Under the pieces are notes generated by a model that saw only the letters and a program-made list of their open reading frames with translations, was not told the DNA's origin and did no database searches. Position numbers and translations under genes: made by a program. Shown piece after piece: positions 43,513-51,952 of a stretch of 64,000 nucleotides of DNA (the stretch's first letter is position 1; every line of letters begins with the position of its first letter). The stretch comes from Mycolicibacterium senegalense. GTDB taxonomy: Bacteria; Actinomycetota; Actinomycetes; Mycobacteriales; Mycobacteriaceae. The stretch spans positions 4,746,417 through 4,810,416 of the forward strand of contig NZ_CP081000.1 in the NCBI RefSeq assembly GCF_019645875.1, in the 5' to 3' direction.

Positions 43513-44214
43513 ATGAGCAGGTCAAGGAGGGCCGGCCGACTGGCCGTCGCCACCGTCGCGCTCGCGGTCATGTTGACCGCCTGCGGCAGCAAGACGGTGC
43601 CCGGCACCGCGACGGGAGCGAACGGCGCCGGGCCGACAGATTTCGCGCCGACCACCACCAGTGCCGCTGAGACGAACCCGCCGACGGCCGGACACCAGTA
43701 CACGATCGTCGACTACATCCGTGACAACGGCATCATCGAAACGCAAGTGCACCGCGGTGATCCCGGCACTCCCTCCGTTGACATACCGATTCCGGAAGGG
43801 TGGGCGGATGCGGGATCAGCGCTGCCCGAATGGGCCTGGGGCGCAATAATATCCACCGATACGGCGGTCGCCGCGGATCCACCGTCGATCATCGTGGTGA
43901 TGTCCAAACTGACCGGCAACGTGGACGCGGCCAAGATCCTGGAATACGCCCCGAACGAGATCAAGAACATGCCCGGCTACGAGAACCAGGGCGATGGGTC
44001 GGCCGACGAGATCAGCGGATTCGAGGCGTACCAGATCGGCGGCACCTGGGTGAAAGACGGCGCGACCCGGTTGGTCGCTCAGAAAACCGTAGTGATTCCC
44101 GCGGAGGACGGGTTGTTCGTATTGCAGTTCAACGCCGATGGCACCGAGGACCAGATGGGGCCCCTGATGGACGCGACCGCGGCCATCGACGACCGGACGG
44201 TGATCACACCGTAG
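43513..44214 (+). CDS. LpqN/LpqT-family lipoprotein
   Basis: 233 residues; ATG 43513 chosen because GGGAGGA lies just upstream. Lipobox LTAC (Cys near residue 23), a Thr/Pro-rich linker, then the LpqN-type domain with IPIPEGWADAG, VVMSKLTGNVDAAKILEYAPNEIKNMPGY and LDAT-like C-terminus. Related to lpqT at 16297. Divergent from the neighbouring lipoprotein gene (173-bp shared region). Its stop overlaps the converging aroE-like gene by 11 bp. Confidence 0.78.
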   Translation: MSRSRRAGRLAVATVALAVMLTACGSKTVPGTATGANGAGPTDFAPTTTSAAETNPPTAGHQYTIVDYIRDNGIIETQVHRGDPGTPSVDIPIPEGWADAGSALPEWAWGAIISTDTAVAADPPSIIVVMSKLTGNVDAAKILEYAPNEIKNMPGYENQGDGSADEISGFEAYQIGGTWVKDGATRLVAQKTVVIPAEDGLFVLQFNADGTEDQMGPLMDATAAIDDRTVITP

Positions 44215-45067
44215 CCGGCTGCCGGGAGTAGGCCGATGCCGCGGCAACCTGCTCCGGCGTGGGGCGCACACCGGTGTAGCGCTCGAATTGTTCTGCCGCC
44301 TGCAACGCGATCACCTCTGCGCCGGTGATCACCGGCAGCCCGACAGCCCTGGCGGCGATGATCAGCGGGGTTTCGGCGGGCATGGCCACCACGTCGACCA
44401 CTGCACTCGCGGCCTCGATCGTGGCCGGTTCAAAGGCGCTGCGGTGTTCGTCCGGCCCATCTGCCATCCCGATCGGGGTGACGTTGACCAGGATGGGCGC
44501 CGTCAGTGCGCCGACCTCGGGGGCGTAGTCGTAACCCAGAGTCTGCGCCAGGGCCCGCCCGGTTTCAGGGTTACGCGCCACCACTGTCCCCGAGTGAAAG
44601 CCCTTGTCCCGCAATGCTGCCCCGACCGCTTTGGCCATACCGCCGCTGCCCCGGATCAGCACCGCACCGCTGGGGTCCAGCCGTTCGACGAGTTGTTGCA
44701 CCGCCAGGTAGTCGGTGTTGGAGGCCACGAGATGGCCGCCGGGAACCGACAGATCGTTGACGATGGTGTTGACCGCGTCGATCGCCAGCGCCGACGGTTC
44801 GATCTCGTCGACGAGGGCCATGACGTCCTTTTTGAAGGGCATGGACACCGAGCAGCCCCGGATACCCAGCGCCCGCACCCCACCGATCGCCGCGGCGATA
44901 TCGGTTGTGGTGAAGGCCTTGTAGAGGTAGTCCAAGCCCAGTTCGTCGTACAGATAGTTGTGGAATCGGGTGCCGATGTTGCTGGGCCGCGCCGCCAGCG
45001 AGATACACACCCGGGTGTCTTTGTTCAATTGCGGCCTGCGACTGCGGGCCGTCAGTGGCGGTGTCAC
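44204..45067 (-). CDS. Shikimate dehydrogenase-like protein
   Basis: 287 residues with the AroE fold. SMPFKKDV carries the catalytic Lys, SNTDYLAV the catalytic Asp, and GSGGMAKAV the NADP loop. The N-terminal substrate motif is unusual: instead of HSxSP it reads ARPSNIGTRFHN, so one shikimate-contact serine appears lost and the substrate may differ (quinate or another hydroxy acid). It is probably not the main aroE, which in mycobacteria lies with the aro genes. GTG start overlaps the TGA of the cAMP-dependent acetyltransferase gene (GTGA), so the two are coupled. Confidence 0.8.
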   Translation of the reverse strand: MTPPLTARSRRPQLNKDTRVCISLAARPSNIGTRFHNYLYDELGLDYLYKAFTTTDIAAAIGGVRALGIRGCSVSMPFKKDVMALVDEIEPSALAIDAVNTIVNDLSVPGGHLVASNTDYLAVQQLVERLDPSGAVLIRGSGGMAKAVGAALRDKGFHSGTVVARNPETGRALAQTLGYDYAPEVGALTAPILVNVTPIGMADGPDEHRSAFEPATIEAASAVVDVVAMPAETPLIIAARAVGLPVITGAEVIALQAAEQFERYTGVRPTPEQVAAASAYSRQPATV

Positions 45068-46065
45068 TGACTCACCGCCCGGATCACCTGACGCGTCACG
45101 TCTCGGATCTTCGCCGCCAATTCGGGTTGCAGGCTCAGCGTGTCGACAGCGGGTACCGCGACGTCGGTGAGAACCACGCCCAGGTCCTCACGCTCCCACA
45201 CTGCCCCCAGCCGGTCCAGGATGCGCCGCATGGCGTAGTTGTCACTGAGCACCCGAGCGGTGAAGCGTTCGATACCAAGGTAATTCGCCGAAACCACCAG
45301 CGCGTCCATCAGGAAGGTGCCGATCCCGCGGCCTTGATAGTCGTCGCCAACGGTGAACGCCACCTCGGCCGTCGTCGCATCGTGACCCTCACGGACCACG
45401 CGGGCATCGGCCACGACCGGCCCCAGCGCCCCCTCGGTAATCACCCAGACGAAGTGGTCCGCGTAGTCGACCTCGAACAGATACTCCAACAGGGCCTTGG
45501 TCGGCTTACGCACCGATTGGAACCGCCGGTAGAGCGTCTCGCTGGAGAACTCGACCGGCCCGTTCAGAGTGCGCTCGACGTCGCCGGGCAGGACGGGCCG
45601 TAGATAGAGCCAGTCGCCGTTGCGCAATTGCACCGGGATGGGCGTGATGAACCCGGCCAGCCGCTGCCGGGCGATGCGCACCAGCCGGTCGAACATGCCG
45701 GGCAGGTGCAGGATGACCTCGAACGCGTCACGGTCACCGACCCAGCCGGACACCGGCTCCAGCGCTGTCACCGTCGCGGTGCGCGCCGCGTCGCGCAGCA
45801 GCGCGATCTCACCGACGATCAGACCGGGTTCTAAGTCCGCGACGACGGCCTGCCCGTCGGGCCCGGCGTGGACCACCCGGGTGCGCCCCGAGGCGATCAA
45901 CATGAAGGTCAGCGCCGGATCGCCCTGCCTGATCAGCACCTGACCGGGCACTGCCGACATCGGCCGCAGCAGGGCGGTCAGCGGCGCCAACACGGACGGT
46001 CGACATCCGGCGAAGAATTCCAGCGCCGCCAGGTCGTCGGCGCTGATCTCGGTCAGATCGGCCAC
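45064..46065 (-). CDS. patA: cAMP-dependent protein lysine acetyltransferase (Rv0998 type)
   Basis: 333 residues: an N-terminal cyclic-nucleotide-binding domain (about 10-140) with the phosphate-binding cassette GEIALLRDAARTATV, then a GNAT domain (about 150-333) with acetyl-CoA loop GDDYQGRGIGTFLM. The architecture is that of the mycobacterial Pat enzyme, which acetylates acetyl-CoA synthetase and other acyl-CoA ligases in response to cAMP. Pks16-type ligases are possible targets; that is inference. The TGA overlaps the GTG of the AroE-like gene. Confidence 0.93.
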   Translation of the reverse strand: MADLTEISADDLAALEFFAGCRPSVLAPLTALLRPMSAVPGQVLIRQGDPALTFMLIASGRTRVVHAGPDGQAVVADLEPGLIVGEIALLRDAARTATVTALEPVSGWVGDRDAFEVILHLPGMFDRLVRIARQRLAGFITPIPVQLRNGDWLYLRPVLPGDVERTLNGPVEFSSETLYRRFQSVRKPTKALLEYLFEVDYADHFVWVITEGALGPVVADARVVREGHDATTAEVAFTVGDDYQGRGIGTFLMDALVVSANYLGIERFTARVLSDNYAMRRILDRLGAVWEREDLGVVLTDVAVPAVDTLSLQPELAAKIRDVTRQVIRAVSQ

Positions 46066-46097
46066 GGTCCCAGGCTACGGCGCTGTCGCGGGCGTGG

Positions 46098-46868
46098 TCA
46101 GGGCTTGGCGAATCCGGCCTTGGCGAGCGCTTTTTGGCCGGCCTCGCCGGTCACCAACTCGACGAAGCGCTGCGCCAACTGTGCATGGCCGGAATCTTTG
46201 AGTACGGCGATCGGATAGGTGTTGACGGCCTGAGCGGCCTCAGGGACGGCGACGCTGGCGACCTTGTCCTTGGCCCCGGCCGCGTCGGTGAGGTAGACCA
46301 GGCCGGCGTCGGCCTGTCCACTGGTCACCTTGCCCAGCACGTCGGTGACCGAGGTCTCCTCACTGACCGGGGCCAGCGTCACTCCGGTGGCCTTCTCGAC
46401 CTTCTCGGTGGCGCCGCCGCACGGGACGGGAGGTGCGCACACCACGACGCTGACGCCCGGTTTGGTCAAATCGGCAAAAGATTTGATGCCCTTGGGGTTT
46501 CCCGGCGCGACGACGATGGTCAGCGTATTCGAGGCGAAGTCGACCGGGGCGCCCTCGACGAGGCCCGCGGCTACTGCCCTGTCCATGTTTCGCACGTCGG
46601 CCGAGGCGAAGACGTCGGCGTCGGCCCCCTGGGTGAGCTGGGTGACCAGGTCAGAGGATCCCGCGAACGAGAACTCCACCGAGCTGCCGGGGTTGTTGGT
46701 CTCGAACTGTTCGCCGATCTCGGTGAACGCCGATTTCAGCGACGCCGCGGCGAACACTGTGATGGACTCGCCCTCGGCGGTGGTGCTGCCGGCCGAGTCG
46801 CAACCGGCGATGAGGGCGGTCGCGGCGACCACGCTGAGCGCCAACGCGAGCGTGCGGACTCGGTTCAC
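46098..46868 (-). CDS. modA: Molybdate ABC transporter substrate-binding lipoprotein ModA
   Basis: 256 residues. Lipobox LIAGC (Cys near residue 23), then the ModA fold: ITVFAAASLKSAFTEI, FSFAGSSDLVTQL, ADVFASAD, DVLGKVTSGQADAGLVYLTDA. GTG at 46868 with GGAGGGA upstream. No modB or modC is adjacent, so it must use a permease from elsewhere or be an orphan binding protein. Two cysteines (VVCAPPVPC) in the second lobe may form a disulfide. Confidence 0.9.
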   Translation of the reverse strand: MNRVRTLALALSVVAATALIAGCDSAGSTTAEGESITVFAAASLKSAFTEIGEQFETNNPGSSVEFSFAGSSDLVTQLTQGADADVFASADVRNMDRAVAAGLVEGAPVDFASNTLTIVVAPGNPKGIKSFADLTKPGVSVVVCAPPVPCGGATEKVEKATGVTLAPVSEETSVTDVLGKVTSGQADAGLVYLTDAAGAKDKVASVAVPEAAQAVNTYPIAVLKDSGHAQLAQRFVELVTGEAGQKALAKAGFAKP

Positions 46869-46950
46869 GGTTGTCCCTCCGGGGTTTACACGATCACGGT
46901 CGCGGCCTTGACGACCGCGACGTCGATCCAACCACCAACCGCCGTCCCGG

Positions 46951-47505
46951 TCACACCGAGAAGCGGATGGCGGCGAGCTCGAGGGCCTTGCCCTCGAGCC
47001 GTTGGCCCAGATAGATCTCGGCCTGGATCAGCCGCTCGCAGTGCCACCGGATGTCCTCGGCGTGCTCCCGAGACGCCGTGTAGCGCACCGCCATCGTGTT
47101 CACGTCGATGCGGCGGGTGTCGCGCACCTTGAGGTTCTCGGAGACGGCGAACCCGTCCTCCTCGGCGGCCGCAATGGCCTCCAGCACCTGCCCCACGGCC
47201 AACCGGATGTCACGGCAGCCGTTCTCGGCGATCTCGGAGGCTTCACGCTGGATGTCGCCTTGCTTGCGAACCACCACGGCGTCGGCACTGACCTGTTCAC
47301 TGGCGACTTCACTGGCGGTTCCCGACCACTCCGCCCCACCGGGCGCGCAGACATTCTGCCGATGCCACTCGAACAGTTCCTCGGACTCGGCCGCCAGCTG
47401 CCGCCAGCGCGCGGCAGCGTCCGCGAGATACGTTGTGTCCCAACTCTCCAACTGAGAGCGAGTCAGTGCCCCACCCAACGGACCGGCAGCGGCTACGTCA
47501 TTCAC
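46951..47505 (-). CDS. Helical WXG100-like protein, probable type VII secretion partner
   Basis: 184 residues, predicted almost entirely helical. The first part has a W-x-G-like turn (EWSGTASEV, near residue 62) between two helices, the hallmark arrangement of WXG100/LXG proteins, then an extension of about 95 residues with a final basic-acidic helix. GTG start overlaps the stop of the EspC-like gene (GTGA). No toxin or immunity gene follows; modA does. Likely an ESX substrate or chaperone-type partner; the function is inference. Confidence 0.6.
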   Translation of the reverse strand: MNDVAAAGPLGGALTRSQLESWDTTYLADAAARWRQLAAESEELFEWHRQNVCAPGGAEWSGTASEVASEQVSADAVVVRKQGDIQREASEIAENGCRDIRLAVGQVLEAIAAAEEDGFAVSENLKVRDTRRIDVNTMAVRYTASREHAEDIRWHCERLIQAEIYLGQRLEGKALELAAIRFSV

Positions 47506-47777
47506 ATCAACTCCGCCAGGCCCCCGGCGTGTTGTTCATCGATCGCGCCGTAGCGATGTGCGGCGGCCGACAGGTAGCCCGCATGCGCCCGGACCCGACC
47601 CGACTGAGTGGCCCGCGCGATGATCACCGCGTCATCCATCGCCGCGACGCCGCTGCTGCTCGGATAGCTCCCAGCATCCGGGCGGGCAGGCGGTATCCCC
47701 AATTCGGTAGCGATCACCTCACTGCTAGTGGCCCCCGCACGAAGCGCCCCCGGGTCCACTCTCAGATCGTTTGCCAT
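47502..47777 (-). CDS. EspC-like ESX secretion-associated protein
   Basis: 91 residues, ATG at 47777 with GGGGGA upstream. The N-terminus (MANDLRVDPGALRAGATSSEVIATEL) and the two-helix pattern ending in AHAGYLSAAAHRYGAIDEQHAGGL resemble EspC and other short type VII secretion targets. The tyrosine spaced before Asp/Glu (YGAIDE) is reminiscent of the YxxxD/E secretion signal. Coupled by GTGA overlap to the WXG-like gene. Confidence 0.65.
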   Translation of the reverse strand: MANDLRVDPGALRAGATSSEVIATELGIPPARPDAGSYPSSSGVAAMDDAVIIARATQSGRVRAHAGYLSAAAHRYGAIDEQHAGGLAELM

Positions 47778-47916
47778 AGCAATCCCCCATGTGGCCAATC
47801 TGTGCCCCAAGGCTAACTGTATTGGCTGGGTTGAACCGAGGGGCTGAGCAAGTATGCCATTGCCAACTGGCGTCGACCAAGAGCGGGTTTGTCGCCGTCC
47901 GTCTACCGGGTAGTCA

Positions 47917-48500
47917 TCAGCCGGCCATGGTCAAGCCCCCACTGACACTGAGGACTTGGCCAGTTATGAGGCTGGCATCGTCAGAGGCCGAGAAGAGCAC
48001 AGCTTCGGCGACCTCCGCAGGTTTGGCGATCCGACGGAACGGGACGGCCCTGACCAGCGCCTGACGAACCTGGTCCGGAAGCGAATGGAGGAGCGCGGTG
48101 TCGGTCGGTCCAGGGCAAACACAGTTGACGTTGATCTGACGGCGGCCCATCTCGCGTGCGAGCGACTTGGTGAAGGCGATCAACCGACCCCTTGTGCCGA
48201 CATAGACCGTCTCTCCCAGACTTCCCACTCGCCCCGCATCGCTGGCAATGTCGACGATCTTTGCCGTGCTTGCCTCGGCCAGGATCGTCTCGAGGAATGC
48301 GCGGGTAAGTCGCACAGGTCCCAGGAAGCTCACCGCTATCAAGGACTGCCAGCGGGCGTCGTCGTTGGACACGAACGGCTCGACGCGGTCGCTGCCCGCG
48401 GCAGTGACATGACGCCGGCCGGTCCGTGCGCGTCGATCACCTCGTCGCGCAGTGTGCTCACGGCCGCCGGGTCGGCCAGGTCGACCACATGAGCAGTGGC
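47917..48500 (-). pseudogene. Decayed short-chain dehydrogenase
   Basis: The C-terminal 150 residues of an SDR are intact (RWQSLIAVSFLGPVRLTRAF, IVDIASDAGRVGS, YVGTRGRL in place of the usual YxxxK, SLAREMGRRQINVNCVCPGPTDT, ITGQVLSVSGGLTMAG). The preceding part (HVVDLADPAAVSTLRDEVIDA) is in a different frame, and the TGxxxGxG cofactor loop is missing altogether. Both a 5' truncation and a frameshift near 48390-48410 are therefore visible. The resemblance is to 2-hydroxycyclohexane-carboxyl-CoA dehydrogenase-type SDRs, which fits the adjacent crotonase. Probably a remnant of an acyl-CoA degradation cluster. Confidence 0.75.
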
Positions 48501-48597
48501 ACGTCAGGCCCCACCGTTGAGTCGATTTTCGACCACCCTGGTCGGAAAAGCCGTAGCTCAGGTTGAATCGTGTGGGCAGGAACGAAGGGACCCGACG

Positions 48598-49398
48598 ATG
48601 AATTTCACCGACTACCAGCAGCTGACTCTGACGCGCCGGGACAACGGTGTCCTGCTGATCACGCTGAACCGGCCGGAGAAGTACAACGCCGCCGACGAGG
48701 GCATGCACACAGAGCTGGCCAACATCTGGAAGGACGTGGCCGACGACCCGCAGACCCGGGTCGCGGTGATAACCGGCGCCGGAAAGGCTTTCAGCGCGGG
48801 TGGCGACCTGGCCATGGTCGAACGGATGGCGGGTGACTATGACCGCGTGTCACACATGCTCTCCGAGATGAGCGACCTGGTCTACAACATGATCAACTGC
48901 GACAAGCCGATCGTGTCGGCGATCAACGGTGTCGCTGTGGGCGCGGGTGCGGTGGCCGCCTTGCTCGCCGATGTCGCGATCATCGCCGAGGATGCCCGGA
49001 TCGGCGACGGCCACGTCAAACTGGGCGTGGCAGCCGGCGATCACGCCGCCATCATCTGGCCACTCCTGGCCGGGACAGCCAAGGCCAAGTACTACCTGAT
49101 GACCGGCGAGATGATCGACGGCCGCGAAGCCGAGCGGATCGGAATGGTCGCCAAAGCCCTTCCGCGCGAGGAAGTTCTGGACGAGGCACTGCGAATCGCC
49201 GACCATCTTGCCACCGGCGCCCAGCAGGCGATCCGGCTGACCAAGCGTGCGCTCAACAACTGGTTGCGCAATGCCGGCCCGATTTTCGACCAGTCCGCGG
49301 CGTACGAAATGTTGACCTTTCTGGGCCCGGATGTGGTGGAGGGCTACACCGCGCTACGCGAAAAGCGTTCGCCCCGTTTTCCATCCGCGCAAGCCTGA
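48598..49398 (+). CDS. Crotonase-superfamily (enoyl-CoA hydratase/isomerase-like) protein
   Basis: 266 residues. CoA/oxyanion-hole motifs GAGKAFSAGGDL (near residue 62) and INGVAVGAGAVAALLADV. By eye, the two catalytic glutamates of enoyl-CoA hydratase (in GGGCE and QPE) are replaced by Val (GAGAV) and His (GDGHV), so it is unlikely to be a standard hydratase. Isomerase, dehalogenase-like or other crotonase chemistry is possible. ATG at 48598. Its neighbour on the other strand is a broken SDR. Confidence 0.82.
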   Translation: MNFTDYQQLTLTRRDNGVLLITLNRPEKYNAADEGMHTELANIWKDVADDPQTRVAVITGAGKAFSAGGDLAMVERMAGDYDRVSHMLSEMSDLVYNMINCDKPIVSAINGVAVGAGAVAALLADVAIIAEDARIGDGHVKLGVAAGDHAAIIWPLLAGTAKAKYYLMTGEMIDGREAERIGMVAKALPREEVLDEALRIADHLATGAQQAIRLTKRALNNWLRNAGPIFDQSAAYEMLTFLGPDVVEGYTALREKRSPRFPSAQA

Positions 49399-49467
49399 GA
49401 TCAGTAGAACAGACGGAGAGCCTGGTCGGCAGGCACGGTCGGCTGTTCGGCCGTGCGGACGTATAGG

Positions 49468-50037
49468 TCAGAGCTTGTAATAGCAGTAGACCAGGCGGTG
49501 CCCGTCGAGCAGTTCCCGAATCTCGGCAATGAATCCCTCGGACAGTTCGTCCCAGTTCCAGACCGTCAGGCCGAGAGCGCCGAACGCCCACGGGTATCCC
49601 CAATCCCAGTCATTGAGTCCGTTTTCGGCACCACAACCCAAGCACGGCACAAACCCCTGTCCACCGGCGAGCCACTCGCTGATCGCAGCGTCGAACGCGG
49701 TGTCCCAACGGCCTTGCTCGCGAGGCGTCATCGACTCGACATGACCGCACTTCGGGCAGGTCACCGCCTCCAGATCCGCACCCCAGTACACCTGCCGGCC
49801 CGACTCGACGATCAGGCCGTTCGTCCAATAGTGCGGAGCCGCAACCGATTCGTTGCCGATCGCGTAGCCGTAGCGATCGCCTGGCGGGTGGCCACCGGGT
49901 TCACCCAGAACGCAGTCGGTGACCTCCGCGGCCACGACGCCGCGCTCGATCAACCACGATTCGAGTCGCTGCTTCAACACCGGCGCTTCCGCGTCGCTCG
50001 CGTCGACATCGGTCAGGGTCTGCGCATAGTCGCCCAC
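49468..50037 (-). CDS. Conserved protein with two CxxC knuckles, function unknown
   Basis: 189 residues, GTG start at 50037. CPKC (near residue 94) and CLGC (near residue 132) probably bind one zinc, and the C-terminal half is rich in Trp (NDWDWGYPWAFGALGLTVWNWDEL). No signal peptide. I do not recognise the family; similar proteins occur as stand-alone genes in actinobacteria. Overlaps no neighbour; 45 bp from the XRE regulator stop. Confidence 0.6.
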   Translation of the reverse strand: MGDYAQTLTDVDASDAEAPVLKQRLESWLIERGVVAAEVTDCVLGEPGGHPPGDRYGYAIGNESVAAPHYWTNGLIVESGRQVYWGADLEAVTCPKCGHVESMTPREQGRWDTAFDAAISEWLAGGQGFVPCLGCGAENGLNDWDWGYPWAFGALGLTVWNWDELSEGFIAEIRELLDGHRLVYCYYKL

Positions 50038-50082
50038 GCGAATGATCGTATTGCCGCCCTCGCAGCGGGCACTGCGGCAATT

Positions 50083-50931
50083 TCACACCGACGACGCCGC
50101 GCCGATCACCGACAGCAACTGCAGCTTCTCGTAGCTCTCACTGCCTGGGACCGCGGTGTAGACCAGCAGTGAGTGGGACTGGTCAGGGTCCAGCAGGATC
50201 TGGCAGTTGAGCTCCAGGCTCCCGACCTCAGGATGCTGATAGCGCTTGGTGTCCCGCGGTCTGATGCCGACCTCGTGCTCGCCCCACAGGAGTTGGAACT
50301 CTTCGCTTTCGGCGGTGAGCAGTTCGAGGTAGCGAGCGGCCTTGGACCCGGGACCGCGCAACGCGAGCACTCCACGAAGCCCAGAAACGTACATGCGCGA
50401 ATAGAACTCGTGGTCCTCGCGAGGGTAGAGGTCGCGCACCCTTGGGTCGGTGAACCAGCGGTACCCGATGCTGCGCGACGGACCGGTGTACCGGCACAGG
50501 TCACCCACGAGGGCGACACCGAGCGGAGTCTGCCGCAGGGTCTCCCCCAACTCGGTGACGATCTCGGCCGGAGTGTCGGCGAGCCGGTCGAAGATGCGTA
50601 GCATTCCCGGGCTGATGTGGTCACTGCTCGACCCGCGCACCGGTGGTTGATGCCCGGCAAGGCGGAACAGGTGATCGCGTTCATCGAGCGACAAATGCAG
50701 GCCTAGCGCGATCGAGGCGATCATCTGCTCGGAAGGCTGCGGCCCGCGTTCCCGTTCCAGGCGCGAGTAGTAGTCCGTCGACATGTGGCACAGTGCGGCG
50801 ACTTCCTCACGCCGGAGCCCGCTCGTTCGGCGGCGTTGTCCGCGCGGGAGCCCGACGTCCTCGGGCTGTAAGGCCCCGCGACGGCGGACCAGAAATTCCG
50901 CCAGCCCGGCTCGATCGATCATGCATGACAT
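50083..50931 (-). CDS. XRE-family regulator with MmyB-like C-terminal domain
   Basis: 282 residues. Helix-turn-helix in TSGLRREEVAALCHMSTDYYSRLERERGPQPS (about residues 35-70) and a ligand-binding MmyB-type domain after it (VALVGDLCRYTGPSRSIGYRWFTDP, REDHEFYSRMYVSGLR). These regulators typically control a divergent SDR, exactly the present arrangement with the gene at 51010. ATG at 50931 or 50922; neither has a clear ribosome binding site. A GACCCGGGTC palindrome (50935-50944) in the shared region may be an operator. Confidence 0.85.
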   Translation of the reverse strand: MSCMIDRAGLAEFLVRRRGALQPEDVGLPRGQRRRTSGLRREEVAALCHMSTDYYSRLERERGPQPSEQMIASIALGLHLSLDERDHLFRLAGHQPPVRGSSSDHISPGMLRIFDRLADTPAEIVTELGETLRQTPLGVALVGDLCRYTGPSRSIGYRWFTDPRVRDLYPREDHEFYSRMYVSGLRGVLALRGPGSKAARYLELLTAESEEFQLLWGEHEVGIRPRDTKRYQHPEVGSLELNCQILLDPDQSHSLLVYTAVPGSESYEKLQLLSVIGAASSV

Positions 50932-51009
50932 TTTGACCCGGGTCGGATCGCTCAGCCAGGGATCGACAGGCCGTGGATACGGCAGCGGCTGACGGGCAAT
51001 GTCGAGCAC

Positions 51010-51948
51010 ATGCGACACGATGACGACATCACGATCGACGACCTGTCCGGCAAGCGGGCGCTGGTGACCGGCGCGAGCGACGGCATCGGCCTCGGCATCG
51101 CGACAAGACTGGCCGGCGCCGGCGCCGAAGTCGTCATCCCTGTCCGGAACCCGGACAAGGGCGAGGCAGCCGTCGCCAAGATCCGAGCAGAGCACCCCCG
51201 CGCCAAGCTGACCCTTGAGGAACTTGACCTGTCCTCACTGGCCTCGGTGTCAGCGCTCGGCCAGAAACTGTGCGGCGATCCAGCGCCGATCCACCTGCTG
51301 ATCAACAACGCCGGGGTGATGACCCCGCCGGATCGGCAGACCACCGCCGACGGATTCGAGTTGCAGTTCGGCACGAACCACCTGGGCCACTTCGCGCTCA
51401 CCGCACACCTGCTGCCGCTGCTTCGCGCGGGCCGGGCACGGGTCACGTCGCAGACCAGCATCGCCGCGCGCAGCGGCACCATCAACTGGGACGATTTGAG
51501 TTGGCAACGCGACTACGACGGCATGGCCGCCTACCGACAGTCCAAGATCGCGATCGGACTGTTCGGGCTTGAGCTCAGCCGGCGCAGCGCCGCGGCGGGC
51601 TGGGGAATCACCAGCAACATTTCTCATCCCGGCGTCGCCCCCACCAACCTGTTGGCGGCCCGGCCGGAAGTTGGACGGGCCACCGATACCGTCGGTGTGC
51701 GACTGATCCGTTGGTTCTCCGCGCGTGGCCTGATTGTCGGGACGGTGGACAGCGCGCAATGGCCGGCGCTGATGGCGGCTTCTGTCCAGGCCGGGGGCGG
51801 CGCGTTCTACGGGCCGCAATGGCCGGGCCACCTCGGCGGCCCTGCCGGTGCCCAGAAACTCTGGAAACCGCTGCGCGACAACGAGGACGCAACACGGCTG
51901 TGGAAGGTGTCCGAGCAGCTCACCGGGGTTACCTTCGCGTCGGAGTAG
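51010..51948 (+). CDS. Short-chain dehydrogenase/reductase under the divergent XRE regulator
   Basis: 312 residues. TGASDGIG cofactor loop (near residue 20), NNAG (near residue 99), SQTSIAARSG with the catalytic Ser, and YRQSK. RN after beta-2 suggests NADP(H). The retinol-dehydrogenase-like subtype (QFGTNHLGHFALTAHLLP) is shared with the SDR at 16966. Substrate unknown. The stop lies 4 bp from that of the converging TetR gene. Confidence 0.88.
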   Translation: MRHDDDITIDDLSGKRALVTGASDGIGLGIATRLAGAGAEVVIPVRNPDKGEAAVAKIRAEHPRAKLTLEELDLSSLASVSALGQKLCGDPAPIHLLINNAGVMTPPDRQTTADGFELQFGTNHLGHFALTAHLLPLLRAGRARVTSQTSIAARSGTINWDDLSWQRDYDGMAAYRQSKIAIGLFGLELSRRSAAAGWGITSNISHPGVAPTNLLAARPEVGRATDTVGVRLIRWFSARGLIVGTVDSAQWPALMAASVQAGGGAFYGPQWPGHLGGPAGAQKLWKPLRDNEDATRLWKVSEQLTGVTFASE

Positions 51949-51952
51949 CGCC

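Noticed and set aside
47917..48708. 263-residue minus-strand frame as an intact SDR
   Set aside because: The first 110 residues have no SDR character and the cofactor loop is absent; the true N-terminal remnant is in another frame.
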